This document shows, in pieces, positions 1 through 6,066 of a stretch of 6,622 nt of DNA; position 1 is the stretch's first letter; every line of letters starts with the position of its first letter. The position numbers and the translations under genes are program-made. A model generated the notes under the pieces. That model did no database searches. It saw only the letters and a program-made list of their open reading frames with translations, and was not told where the DNA came from. Location of the stretch: positions 1-6,622 of the forward strand of contig JAISVE010000036.1 of the NCBI GenBank assembly GCA_031271725.1, written 5' to 3'. Source of the DNA: Bacteroidales bacterium (lineage in GTDB: Bacteria; Bacteroidota; Bacteroidia; Bacteroidales; P3).

Positions 1-16
1 AATTCACCGCCTTATA

Positions 17-32
17 GTAGTTATGTAACTAC
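17..32. repeat. short perfect hairpin near the left edge
   Basis: GTAGTT at 17-22 pairs with AACTAC at 27-32 around an ATGT loop, and A23-T26 could close it further. No T-run follows, so it does not look like a terminator. Together with the next hairpin it gives the left edge the look of structured RNA or of a single-strand transposon end. Confidence 0.55.
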
Positions 33-43
33 CGTAATTATAC

Positions 44-57
44 ACCGTTCTGACGGT
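44..57. repeat. second short hairpin near the left edge
   Basis: ACCGT at 44-48 pairs with ACGGT at 53-57 around a TCTG loop. A second ACCGT at 31-35 could compete for the same partner, so an alternative fold is possible. Confidence 0.45.
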
Positions 58-145
58 AAATGCAAGTGTTTCTGCACATTTTTATGTATTATGGAGGTTA
101 TTTTTTGGGAGTTTAGGGTAATCTGCTCTTGGTATCCGTGCAGAA

Positions 146-3100
146 ATGGGCGGTAGCGCATTTTCCAAAGCAATAAATCAAATTAATATCGCTGTGTCCA
201 CTGGAAACGAAGAGTTGAAAGAGTACGCCAATATAGCCAATATGACAGCAGACGAATTTACGAAATTGTGGGAGTTAGATTCTGCGGGGGCAATGGTTGC
301 TTTTACGGAAGGTTTAGCGGATTTTGAGACACACGGTAAAAATACAATTGTTTTGTTAGATGAACTTGGTTTGACCGAAGTAAGATTATCAGACACTTTG
401 CGCCGTGCCGCAGGTTCCGGTGATTTAATGCGGAATACTATCACAATGGCAAATGAGGCGTGGGCTGAAAATGCCGATCTTACAAGAGAAGCGCAAACGA
501 GATATGCCACAACTGAATCACAAATGAAACTGTTAGCAAACTCTACAGATCAATTAAAAATTGCGGTCGGCGACAGCCTTACACCAGCAATTAATATAGC
601 GGCGGGTGAGCTTACAGATGCGAATTTAGGAATTACCGATTTTGTCAAAAACAACGAATGGCTTGTTCAATCTTTAACAGTTTTATCAACTTTTCTTGGT
701 ACAGCGGTTGGCGGCATTTCAATCTACACGGTAGGCATAAAAGCATTGGCGGCGGCAAAAACTGCACTTGCGGCGGCGGCAGGCACAGCGGCTACAGCAA
801 GCGGCGGGTTTATGGCTACATTATTGGCTACACCGTTAGGACCCGTGATAATCGCTTTATCTGCTGTAGCGGCGGCGGTAGTTGGTATCACTATGGCAGT
901 AGGTGCGGCGAACGAAGCACAGGAAGAAGCACGTAAAATGGCTATAGATGGTACTAATGCTTTAGATGCCGAAGCGGAAGCTATGGAAGCCACTAAGCAA
1001 AAGATTATTGAATTAAGGGATGCTTTAGATTCTGGCAATATATCCGAAACAGAAGCATACGATACACGCAAGCAGTTATACCAAATCCAGACTGACCTTA
1101 TCGCTCAATACGGTGCAGAAGCGCAAGGTATCGACCTTGTAACCGGAAGCATTAACAATCAGATTGCCGCTTTAGACAAGCTGAGTAAATCCGAATTGCA
1201 AGACTGGAATAACAAAAACCAAAGCGCAATAAATCAAGCAAAAGATTTATTTGAAAATGATAGTTCTTTTGTAAATTCCGTTTCTTCTGTTGACCTTGAT
1301 TTAGCACAACAATTAGGCGCAACCTTAACCGGAGGCGGCGGACAAGTTACCGGATACAACTTTGAGGGTACAAAAAAGGAATATATTAAATTCATAGAGG
1401 ATTTGATGAACCTCACAAAAGAGAAGTATCAAGATACTTGGGAGACCGAAAGCGGAGCCGGTTTTTACGCCGTAAAAGAGTTGTCCGCAGAATTAAAATA
1501 CGAAACGGAAGAACTTGCTAAGTATCAAGACATTTACGATAAATACATTGAAAATAAACTCACAAACAATAAAAATTATTCTGTACAATACGAAGATATC
1601 ATAAAGAAGCGTTCTGCTTTGGAGGAAGCACAATTATCCGGAAATACAGAGGATATTGCTAAAACTCAAACTGAACTTTTTAATGCTTTAAACGGTGCTA
1701 TAACGAACGCAGAATTTGATTCCGGTATCGTAGACTACTACAAAAAATTATATCCAGAGTTACAATCGGAATTCGATAAATGGAACTTTGAAATAAAAAT
1801 CAGTGTGAATCAAAACGATTTCAATACAAAAGTTGATTCCGCATTAAGTAAGTTATCAAATCTTGATGATATCGGAATTATTGCCATTGGCGATAGTGGT
1901 ACAGGAACACAAGTGCAAAAGGAAGGTTATCAGCAATTAAAAACATTAGCCGATGAGTACAATGTTTCGGTCGAAAGTCTGATAACTCATTTGGTAGAGA
2001 AAAACCGTATCGAAGGACAACCCGTTCCAACTGGAAATACAAAAGAACAAATTAAAGAAATTACAGCGTTAAGTGCGGCTTTGGAAAATTTGTCAAATAG
2101 ATCTTCCCTATTTACGACAGCTCAAAAGGATATGGATAGTGACGGACAATTATCAAACAGTACATTACAAAAGCTTATTGAATCTACAGACGACTACACA
2201 AAATATGTAACTGTTGCCGGAGACAAGGTTTTATTTAATGCCGATGCGTTTCAAAAGTATGCGGACGAATTAAATAACGCAGAAATTAGTTCCAGAAAAG
2301 CGGCGATAGCGCAGGCGAAGTTAGCTATTGCGGCAGAAAAAGCGTCCATCGCAACTAGTAGCGACAAGTTAAAATCCAAAACGGTTAACAGCCCGGCAGA
2401 TTATGAATATGTCCTGTCGTTGCAAAAAGCCAATAACGTTTCTGAGGAAAATATCAAAATATCCGAAGAAGTAATTGCGGCACACAAAAATGAAATATCT
2501 ATCCTTGAAGTGTCCAAAACTACATATGATAAATACGCTACTGCTATAGAGCAGACAAGTAAAGCAACAAAAGGGATTGTATCAGAAGCCGATTCTTTAT
2601 CATCAGCTTTTAAAGAAGTCGAAGAAAATCAAAATTTAAGTTTAAAAACTATCCTCTCTTTAACCGAAGCCGGGTACGCTTCAATATTGGTGACGGACGA
2701 AGAAACGGGAGCCGTTACACTGGATGCAGAAGCTTACACAAAATTGGCGGAAGCACAGATTTATGAGCAAAAAGTAGCCAATCAAACAAAGCGTAGTGAA
2801 ATTATCGCTGAAATCCGGGAAGAAGCAAAAGAGGTTGAAGAGTTGTTGCGCCTTTACGGTACGGCAGCGTGGGGCATGGTCGGCAACAATAATAAGGAAC
2901 GTCAAAATTTGCTTGATAATTTAGATGCAAGCGATACCGCTTTAGATGCTTATTTAGCAAGCTTGGACGATATCACAGCCGGGGAGTATGGGAGTGGTTC
3001 AGGCGGTTCTAAAACAAATTTTTCGGAAATTTGGGAAAAGCGTTACGGCAACGAACAATATCTCTACGAAAAAGGAGAGTTAGAAGCTACTGCTTACTGG

Positions 3101-3640
3101 GAAGGTTACAAGAAGATTAACGACCAATTATTAAAAGAGTACGGAGATTCGTACTTGAAAGATTGGCGCACAAATGATGTGAAATCTCAACAAGGGCTGA
3201 TGATAAGCCTATGGGATAGTGAATTTGGAAACGAACAATTTCTTTACGACAAAGGGGAGCTTGATAGTCAAGTCTATTGGGAAGGGTTTAAAAAGACAAA
3301 TGACCTGTTGCTTGAACAATTCGGGAATGCGTATCTTGATAAATGGCGTTCTAACCATGTTAAGTGGCAAAATGGATTAATGACAAGCCAAAATGAAGCT
3401 TACGAAAAGGAGCGCGAAAAAATTGAAGGAGAATTTCGGACGCGAATTTTGACGGCAAGGGAATATTATGACGAATTGGAAAGATTACGCCAACAATATT
3501 ATGGTGCTGATTCGCAGTTTGGTAATTTTGAGGATATACAAAAGAAGAATGGTGATTTAGTCATGTCAAATCATAATTCCTATTTTGAAGCGATTAATAG
3601 AGAATTTGAAGATCAACTTAAAGTAATGGAATGGCTATAA
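146..3640 (+). CDS. phage tail tape measure protein, interrupted or truncated at both ends
   Basis: This is the middle and C-terminal part of a TP901-type tape measure protein, which spans the phage tail lumen, sets tail length and contributes to DNA ejection. Residues 1-150 (GGSAFSK, then a segment rich in ADEF, LDELG, RAAG and RYATT) match the conserved region lying well inside the family. Hydrophobic, Ala/Gly-rich stretches at about 173-203 and 221-254 could be membrane-interacting. Similar modules (xLSxxT...L...Y, then hydrophobic, then LxADAF or LDAEAY) recur at about 655-712 and 820-875. A Gly/Ser linker lies at 949-955, followed by two 60-residue tandem repeats and a third degenerate one. 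The ATG at 146 has no Shine-Dalgarno site, and in-frame codons 122-145 (SALGIRAE) also look like the family, so the coding sequence begins upstream of 146 but is cut by TAA at 119-121. The family identity is firm; whether the product is made is doubtful. Confidence 0.87.
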   Translation: MGGSAFSKAINQINIAVSTGNEELKEYANIANMTADEFTKLWELDSAGAMVAFTEGLADFETHGKNTIVLLDELGLTEVRLSDTLRRAAGSGDLMRNTITMANEAWAENADLTREAQTRYATTESQMKLLANSTDQLKIAVGDSLTPAINIAAGELTDANLGITDFVKNNEWLVQSLTVLSTFLGTAVGGISIYTVGIKALAAAKTALAAAAGTAATASGGFMATLLATPLGPVIIALSAVAAAVVGITMAVGAANEAQEEARKMAIDGTNALDAEAEAMEATKQKIIELRDALDSGNISETEAYDTRKQLYQIQTDLIAQYGAEAQGIDLVTGSINNQIAALDKLSKSELQDWNNKNQSAINQAKDLFENDSSFVNSVSSVDLDLAQQLGATLTGGGGQVTGYNFEGTKKEYIKFIEDLMNLTKEKYQDTWETESGAGFYAVKELSAELKYETEELAKYQDIYDKYIENKLTNNKNYSVQYEDIIKKRSALEEAQLSGNTEDIAKTQTELFNALNGAITNAEFDSGIVDYYKKLYPELQSEFDKWNFEIKISVNQNDFNTKVDSALSKLSNLDDIGIIAIGDSGTGTQVQKEGYQQLKTLADEYNVSVESLITHLVEKNRIEGQPVPTGNTKEQIKEITALSAALENLSNRSSLFTTAQKDMDSDGQLSNSTLQKLIESTDDYTKYVTVAGDKVLFNADAFQKYADELNNAEISSRKAAIAQAKLAIAAEKASIATSSDKLKSKTVNSPADYEYVLSLQKANNVSEENIKISEEVIAAHKNEISILEVSKTTYDKYATAIEQTSKATKGIVSEADSLSSAFKEVEENQNLSLKTILSLTEAGYASILVTDEETGAVTLDAEAYTKLAEAQIYEQKVANQTKRSEIIAEIREEAKEVEELLRLYGTAAWGMVGNNNKERQNLLDNLDASDTALDAYLASLDDITAGEYGSGSGGSKTNFSEIWEKRYGNEQYLYEKGELEATAYWEGYKKINDQLLKEYGDSYLKDWRTNDVKSQQGLMISLWDSEFGNEQFLYDKGELDSQVYWEGFKKTNDLLLEQFGNAYLDKWRSNHVKWQNGLMTSQNEAYEKEREKIEGEFRTRILTAREYYDELERLRQQYYGADSQFGNFEDIQKKNGDLVMSNHNSYFEAINREFEDQLKVMEWL
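3029..3388 (+). repeat. two tandem 180-bp (60-aa) repeats in the tape measure C-terminus
   Basis: Copy 1 is 3029-3208 (residues 962-1021, beginning IWEKRYGNEQ) and copy 2 is 3209-3388 (residues 1022-1081, beginning LWDSEFGNEQ). The spacing is exactly 180 bp. Shared positions include GNEQ[YF]LY[ED]KGEL, YWEG[YF]KK, ND.LL, YL.[DK]W and GLM.S. Substitutions are mostly conservative, so this is a protein-level duplication that has diverged, not a recent copy. Residues from about 1087 onward (EGEF, AREYYDEL, RQQYYG) look like a third, degenerate unit. Confidence 0.85.
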
Positions 3641-3658
3641 CAATAGTTGTAAAAAACG

Positions 3659-3666
3659 AAAGGGAG
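3659..3666 (+). promoter_or_regulatory. ribosome binding site for the HExxH gene
   Basis: AAAGGGAG lies 5 bases before the ATG at 3672, which supports that start. No convincing promoter or terminator is seen in the 31 bases between the tape measure stop and this gene. Confidence 0.6.
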
Positions 3667-3671
3667 ATATA

Positions 3672-4787
3672 ATGAGAAAATTTAGAAAATGTTTTTGTTG
3701 TGGCTATCACAATATGATACCTATAGTTGAAGATTTTATTCAAGCTACAAGGGCAAGATTAAAGGAGCAATTAAAGTATGAACCTGACGAAAAAACTGTG
3801 GTTAATTTTGCTGAAGCCAAAAGGTTAATATCTGAAATGGATCAAAAATGCAAGTTCTGTGGAGAAAAAATACTAAGTGAAATACTTACCGATGATGAGA
3901 TTAAAGAAGTAGGATATAAGCTTTACGAAGAGTACAAAAAATTCATGGGAACAAAAGATATGCCAAAAGAAATATTAATTGAAGTTACTGAACCGGGATC
4001 TTATATTGGCTCTTGTAGATTTGATAAAGACTTAGGCAAGTTTATTGTTACGATAAATAAGAACCAAAAGTATTGTAAAAGTGATATTTATCCCATTTTC
4101 TTTCATGAATTCACTCATGTGTATGACCGCTACGATGTAAAAACCGGGGGCGAAAAATCCGAAAAGGATCTATTAGGATGGTTCGCTGAATGCCATGCAA
4201 CAGAGGTTGAATTGATGGCGCGGTTGAATTTTTCAAATTCTAATGTGGCAAAGAATTTACAGTTATCGTCCAAGCTTATTAGCTGCAATAAAATTTTCAC
4301 ACTTAAAGATTTCATTACTCAAAGCTTGAAATCTTATATCAAAGATATTGATACATACAAAGAGTTAAGTGATGAATCTATTGTAATTATTATTCGTTCC
4401 ATATCGTATTTTAGTGGATTAATTTTATTCTGTAAAAACAATCTCGATGAGGATTCTTTAAAAGCACTGCCGGACGTAACGGCAATAACAGATTTCGTAA
4501 ATGAAAAATATATAGCCGATTCAGATTTTACCAGTGGATTAACAAAACAATCAAAAAGATTGGATGAAACAATAAGAGAGTTTGACGATACAAAAATATC
4601 TGTTTTTAAAGAAATCATAAGTAAAATCGGAAATATATTGTACTTTTGTTCGCGTAAAGAATTTTTTGATAATGATTTCAATAAAGGCATTGTAGAAATA
4701 TTCAAGTACAGAGAATTTAACAAAATAACCGGATCGTTATTAAATTGCCCGGTTGACCAATTGAAAAAATTAAAGGAGGCAAAATAA
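3672..4787 (+). CDS. putative zinc metallopeptidase-like protein (HExxH) with N-terminal cysteine pairs
   Basis: I do not recognise this as a named family. The 371-aa protein has cysteines at 7, 9 and 10 (CFCCGY) and at 60 and 63 (CKFC), which could form a zinc knuckle with a long helical insertion. Residues 143-152 read FFHEFTHVYD. His145, Glu146 and His149 form the classic HExxH zinc and catalytic signature, and Glu173 in WFAECHATEVE is 24 residues downstream, placed like the third ligand of gluzincins and ImmA/IrrE-type peptidases. The C-terminal 170 residues look helical and have no motif I know; 236-254 is hydrophobic but contains an Arg, so a membrane span is doubtful. No signal peptide is seen, so it is probably cytoplasmic. 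It is followed at a 5-base gap by the SEC-C gene, so the two are likely co-transcribed. Parts of the gene are visibly more AT-rich than the tape measure gene. Peptidase activity is inferred from the motif only. Confidence 0.72.
   Translation: MRKFRKCFCCGYHNMIPIVEDFIQATRARLKEQLKYEPDEKTVVNFAEAKRLISEMDQKCKFCGEKILSEILTDDEIKEVGYKLYEEYKKFMGTKDMPKEILIEVTEPGSYIGSCRFDKDLGKFIVTINKNQKYCKSDIYPIFFHEFTHVYDRYDVKTGGEKSEKDLLGWFAECHATEVELMARLNFSNSNVAKNLQLSSKLISCNKIFTLKDFITQSLKSYIKDIDTYKELSDESIVIIIRSISYFSGLILFCKNNLDEDSLKALPDVTAITDFVNEKYIADSDFTSGLTKQSKRLDETIREFDDTKISVFKEIISKIGNILYFCSRKEFFDNDFNKGIVEIFKYREFNKITGSLLNCPVDQLKKLKEAK
4773..4779 (+). promoter_or_regulatory. ribosome binding site for the SEC-C gene, with unusual spacing
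   Basis: AAAGGAGG at 4772-4779 lies at the very end of the upstream gene, which suggests translational coupling. It is 13 bases from the ATG at 4793, which is long. An in-frame ATT at 4787, overlapping the upstream TAA by one base, would have a 7-base spacing. ATG remains the safer start because ATT starts are rare. Confidence 0.5.
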
Positions 4788-4792
4788 TTAAT

Positions 4793-5317
4793 ATGAATAA
4801 TTCTGAATTAAATGTTAAAACCCTGTTTAAACTGAAAAGCAGCAAAGGTGAAGAGGTTTACTCTGTAGATATCTTGGATGATAATATAGTGATTTCTCCA
4901 CTAAAACCAATAATAGACATATTCGATACTTTAAGTGTATTCAGTACAGACACAATTAATTTTTGTGATATCAACATGAGTGAAGTATTTGTAAATGCTC
5001 TTTTTGATGCTGTTGAAAAGAAAGCGAACGAAAAATCATATACGCTTTTAGAAAAAGATTTTCAAATGTTACAGATAAATCCTATTAGATTTCGTGAGGT
5101 ATCCGATTGTTTCCCGGAATCAAATGATATAAATTATGGAAGCTATTTGCCAGTTAACGATGACGAAAAAATAAAAGCTGACATTAACAAAAATAGTTCT
5201 AAATTACCAGTTATGCTAAGTACGCGCAAAAAGACGAAAATTGGTCGGAATGACCTGTGTCCATGTGGGAGCGGAAAGAAGTATAAGTATTGCTGTGAAA
5301 GCAAGGTGCAGTCATGA
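4793..5317 (+). CDS. SEC-C motif protein of unknown function
   Basis: This 174-aa protein has an unfamiliar N-terminal 145 residues followed by a clear C-terminal SEC-C motif, GRNDLCPCGSGKKYKYCC, ending at residue 168. Cys156, Cys158, Cys167 and Cys168 give the CxC-x8-CC zinc-binding pattern known from the SecA C-terminus and from many small accessory proteins, where it binds zinc and often mediates protein contacts. A basic Lys/Arg linker (145-152) precedes it. The N-terminal part is acidic and mixed alpha/beta in appearance and has no recognised domain. The gene sits 5 bases after the HExxH gene and overlaps the next gene by ATGA, so the three form one operon. The motif assignment is firm. 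A role with the upstream peptidase-like protein, such as substrate recognition, regulation or toxin and antidote, is only inferred from adjacency. Confidence 0.82.
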   Translation: MNNSELNVKTLFKLKSSKGEEVYSVDILDDNIVISPLKPIIDIFDTLSVFSTDTINFCDINMSEVFVNALFDAVEKKANEKSYTLLEKDFQMLQINPIRFREVSDCFPESNDINYGSYLPVNDDEKIKADINKNSSKLPVMLSTRKKTKIGRNDLCPCGSGKKYKYCCESKVQS

Positions 5318-5526
5318 TGAATAAAGCACAGGCAGAAGTAATACTTGAATTTATGGAAAACGAAATGTCTTCGAAGGGTGCGCTTACTTTTAGGGCAGTA
5401 AGAGAGTTGGAAATTGCTGTCGGTGAAAAGTATGTGGATTATCTTTATCCGGACGGACATACGGTTTTATTTAACTCCAAACGCTTCAAACGACATTTTA
5501 TTGAGAACGCAATAGAAAACGCATAA
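5314..5526 (+). CDS. small hypothetical protein, last gene of the accessory operon
   Basis: This is a 70-aa protein that I do not recognise. It starts at ATG 5314, overlapping the SEC-C stop in the form ATGA, and a second in-frame ATG at 5317 is an alternative start. AAGGTG at about 5304-5309 is a weak Shine-Dalgarno-like sequence, and translational coupling is likely. The N-terminal half looks helical and acidic (EVILEFMENEM). The C-terminal half ends in a basic patch, SKRFKRHF, followed by a short acidic helix. It has no cysteines and no membrane segment. A rho-independent terminator follows 4 bases after the stop, which marks it as the end of the transcription unit. It could be a small regulator or partner of the two upstream proteins, but nothing in the sequence shows a function. 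Confidence 0.68.
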   Translation: MMNKAQAEVILEFMENEMSSKGALTFRAVRELEIAVGEKYVDYLYPDGHTVLFNSKRFKRHFIENAIENA

Positions 5527-5530
5527 TCAT

Positions 5531-5554
5531 AAGAGCGGCTAACCCCGCTCTTTT
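5531..5554 (+). terminator. rho-independent terminator
   Basis: AAGAGCGG (5531-5538) and CCGCTCTT (5545-5552) form a perfect 8-bp stem with a 6-base loop, followed by TTTTATAT (the T-run begins at 5551). It lies 4 bases after the stop of the 70-aa gene. The opposite strand has only a two-base T tail, so it is a one-way terminator. It separates the accessory operon from the 76-aa and excisionase genes, which therefore need their own promoter or read-through. Confidence 0.9.
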
Positions 5555-5584
5555 ATATCAGAGAAAAAAGGGAGAATTCAAAAT

Positions 5585-5815
5585 ATGGACAATAAATCAC
5601 GGTTCGTATTCGACAAAACAAAAAACCAAATCAAAGACATGAAAAAAAAAGATATGGAAAATTATATCATGCAGGGTATCGCCTTGTACGAAAAATTACT
5701 GGATGAGTTAAATAATAATCCCGGCGCGGCTGATGATGATAAACGCCGGGAGTTGATAGACAGGGCGAAAGAATATATGGGACGATATGAGTTGATGAAA
5801 AAACAGGAGGGTTAA
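5585..5815 (+). CDS. small helical hypothetical protein upstream of the excisionase
   Basis: This 76-aa, highly charged protein (many Lys, Asp and Glu) looks almost entirely alpha-helical and may form a coiled coil or helical hairpin: helix about 10-44, a break at NNNPGAADDD (44-53), helix about 53-75. I do not recognise a family. AAGGGAG at 5568-5574 precedes the ATG by 10 bases, which supports the start. The Shine-Dalgarno site of the next gene is embedded in its last codons (5805-5811), so the two genes are translated together. Its place beside an excisionase suggests a role in the recombination module or its control, but that is inference from position. It carries a GC-rich inverted repeat inside the coding sequence (5719-5751). 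Confidence 0.68.
   Translation: MDNKSRFVFDKTKNQIKDMKKKDMENYIMQGIALYEKLLDELNNNPGAADDDKRRELIDRAKEYMGRYELMKKQEG
5719..5751. repeat. GC-rich inverted repeat inside the 76-aa gene
   Basis: TCCCGGCG (5719-5726) and CGCCGGGA (5744-5751) are perfect 8-bp arms separated by 17 bases. The arms lie within the coding sequence around the Pro-Gly-Ala break between the two predicted helices. No T-run follows, so it is not an intrinsic terminator. It could be an mRNA stem or a protein-binding dyad. Confidence 0.6.
5805..5811 (+). promoter_or_regulatory. ribosome binding site deciding the TTG start of the excisionase-like gene
   Basis: AGGAGGG lies 8 bases before TTG at 5820 and overlaps the last codons of the upstream gene. 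The next in-frame ATG (Met16, within the HTH domain) would remove the N-terminus of that domain, so the TTG start is strongly preferred. Confidence 0.7.
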
Positions 5816-5819
5816 AAGA

Positions 5820-6005
5820 TTGCAACTTGAAAAATATAGAGATTTACTTTCAGTTCATGATTTAATGGAGATTTTTGGCGTTAGCAAACAAACTATATAC
5901 AAGGAAATCAAGCAGGGGAAATTCGGCACACCGATTTGCATAGGTAGGGCGTTTAAAATACCGAGAATGTTTGTCTGGAATAAATTTTTTGCAATGTACG
6001 AATAA
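5820..6005 (+). CDS. excisionase-like HTH DNA-binding protein
   Basis: This 61-aa protein consists almost wholly of a MerR/excisionase-type winged helix domain (HTH_17-like). The segment LLSVHDLMEIFGVSKQTIYK (residues 9-28) gives the helix-turn-helix, with VSKQTIY at the start of the recognition helix. GKFGTPICIGRAFKIPR (33-49) forms the wing, and WNKF closes the domain. Such proteins are recombination directionality factors that bend DNA at the attachment site and steer a tyrosine integrase toward excision; some instead act only as regulators. Length, basic character and position directly upstream of an integrase support an Xis role. It starts at TTG, 4 bases after the preceding stop, which suggests limited, coupled translation. 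The DNA-binding fold is confident; the Xis role is inferred. Confidence 0.82.
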   Translation: MQLEKYRDLLSVHDLMEIFGVSKQTIYKEIKQGKFGTPICIGRAFKIPRMFVWNKFFAMYE

Positions 6006-6021
6006 AACTCATAGAAACCGA

Positions 6022-6048
6022 AAACACACAAAACACGAAAAACACGAA
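6022..6048. repeat. 9-bp tandem repeat in the excisionase-integrase gap
   Basis: AAACACGAA occurs twice exactly (6031-6039 and 6040-6048), preceded in register by AAACACACA (6022-6030, 7 of 9 matching). A related AAACCGAAA lies just upstream at 6015-6023. Short direct repeats between xis and int are typical of excisionase or integrase arm-binding sites, but an A-rich low-complexity origin cannot be excluded. Confidence 0.5.
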
Positions 6049-6066
6049 AAAATAAAATACTCGCGT

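Larger units (their letters stand above)
1..121. other. non-TMP sequence abutting the tape measure fragment; possible 3' end of an inserted element or intron
   Basis: In the tape measure reading frame this stretch has stops at 26-28, 35-37 and 119-121 and shows no tape-measure character, whereas family-like residues begin immediately after the last stop. It contains a 6-bp hairpin (GTAGTT 17-22 / AACTAC 27-32, loop ATGT), a 5-bp hairpin (ACCGT 44-48 / ACGGT 53-57, loop TCTG) and a weaker one around 58-81 (AAATGCA with TGC and ATTT, two bases bulged). Consecutive short hairpins ending against a disrupted gene would fit the right end of an IS200/IS605- or IS607-type element, an IStron or a group I intron, but no intron core or transposase is visible. 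A simple deletion junction is also possible. The identity is inferred; the break in homology is seen. Confidence 0.4.

Noticed and set aside
1..156. Open + strand frame from the window edge with a cysteine-rich segment (CKCFC), possibly the tail of an upstream gene
   Set aside because: It is only about 51 codons, runs into the overlapping tape measure region in another frame and has no similarity I recognise. It could be the C-terminus of a gene in an inserted element, but the window does not support calling it.
724..1071. Antisense open frame of 115 codons opposite the tape measure gene
   Set aside because: It mirrors the Ala-rich GCG/GCC codon run on the + strand, has no ribosome site and lies fully inside a well-supported gene.
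2129..2167. EF-hand-like sequence DMDSDGQLS in the tape measure protein (residues 662-674)
   Set aside because: The first half matches a calcium loop, but position 12 is Thr instead of Glu or Asp, and the segment corresponds to a repeated tape measure module (compare ENQNLSLKT at about 827-835). It is better explained as part of that module.
4334..4723. Antisense open frame of 129 codons opposite the HExxH gene
   Set aside because: It lies inside a coding gene in AT-rich sequence and has no recognisable domain or start signal; it is a shadow frame.
6015..6050. CRISPR-like or satellite repeat array
   Set aside because: The units are only 9 bp, directly adjacent with no spacers, and number three or four at most.
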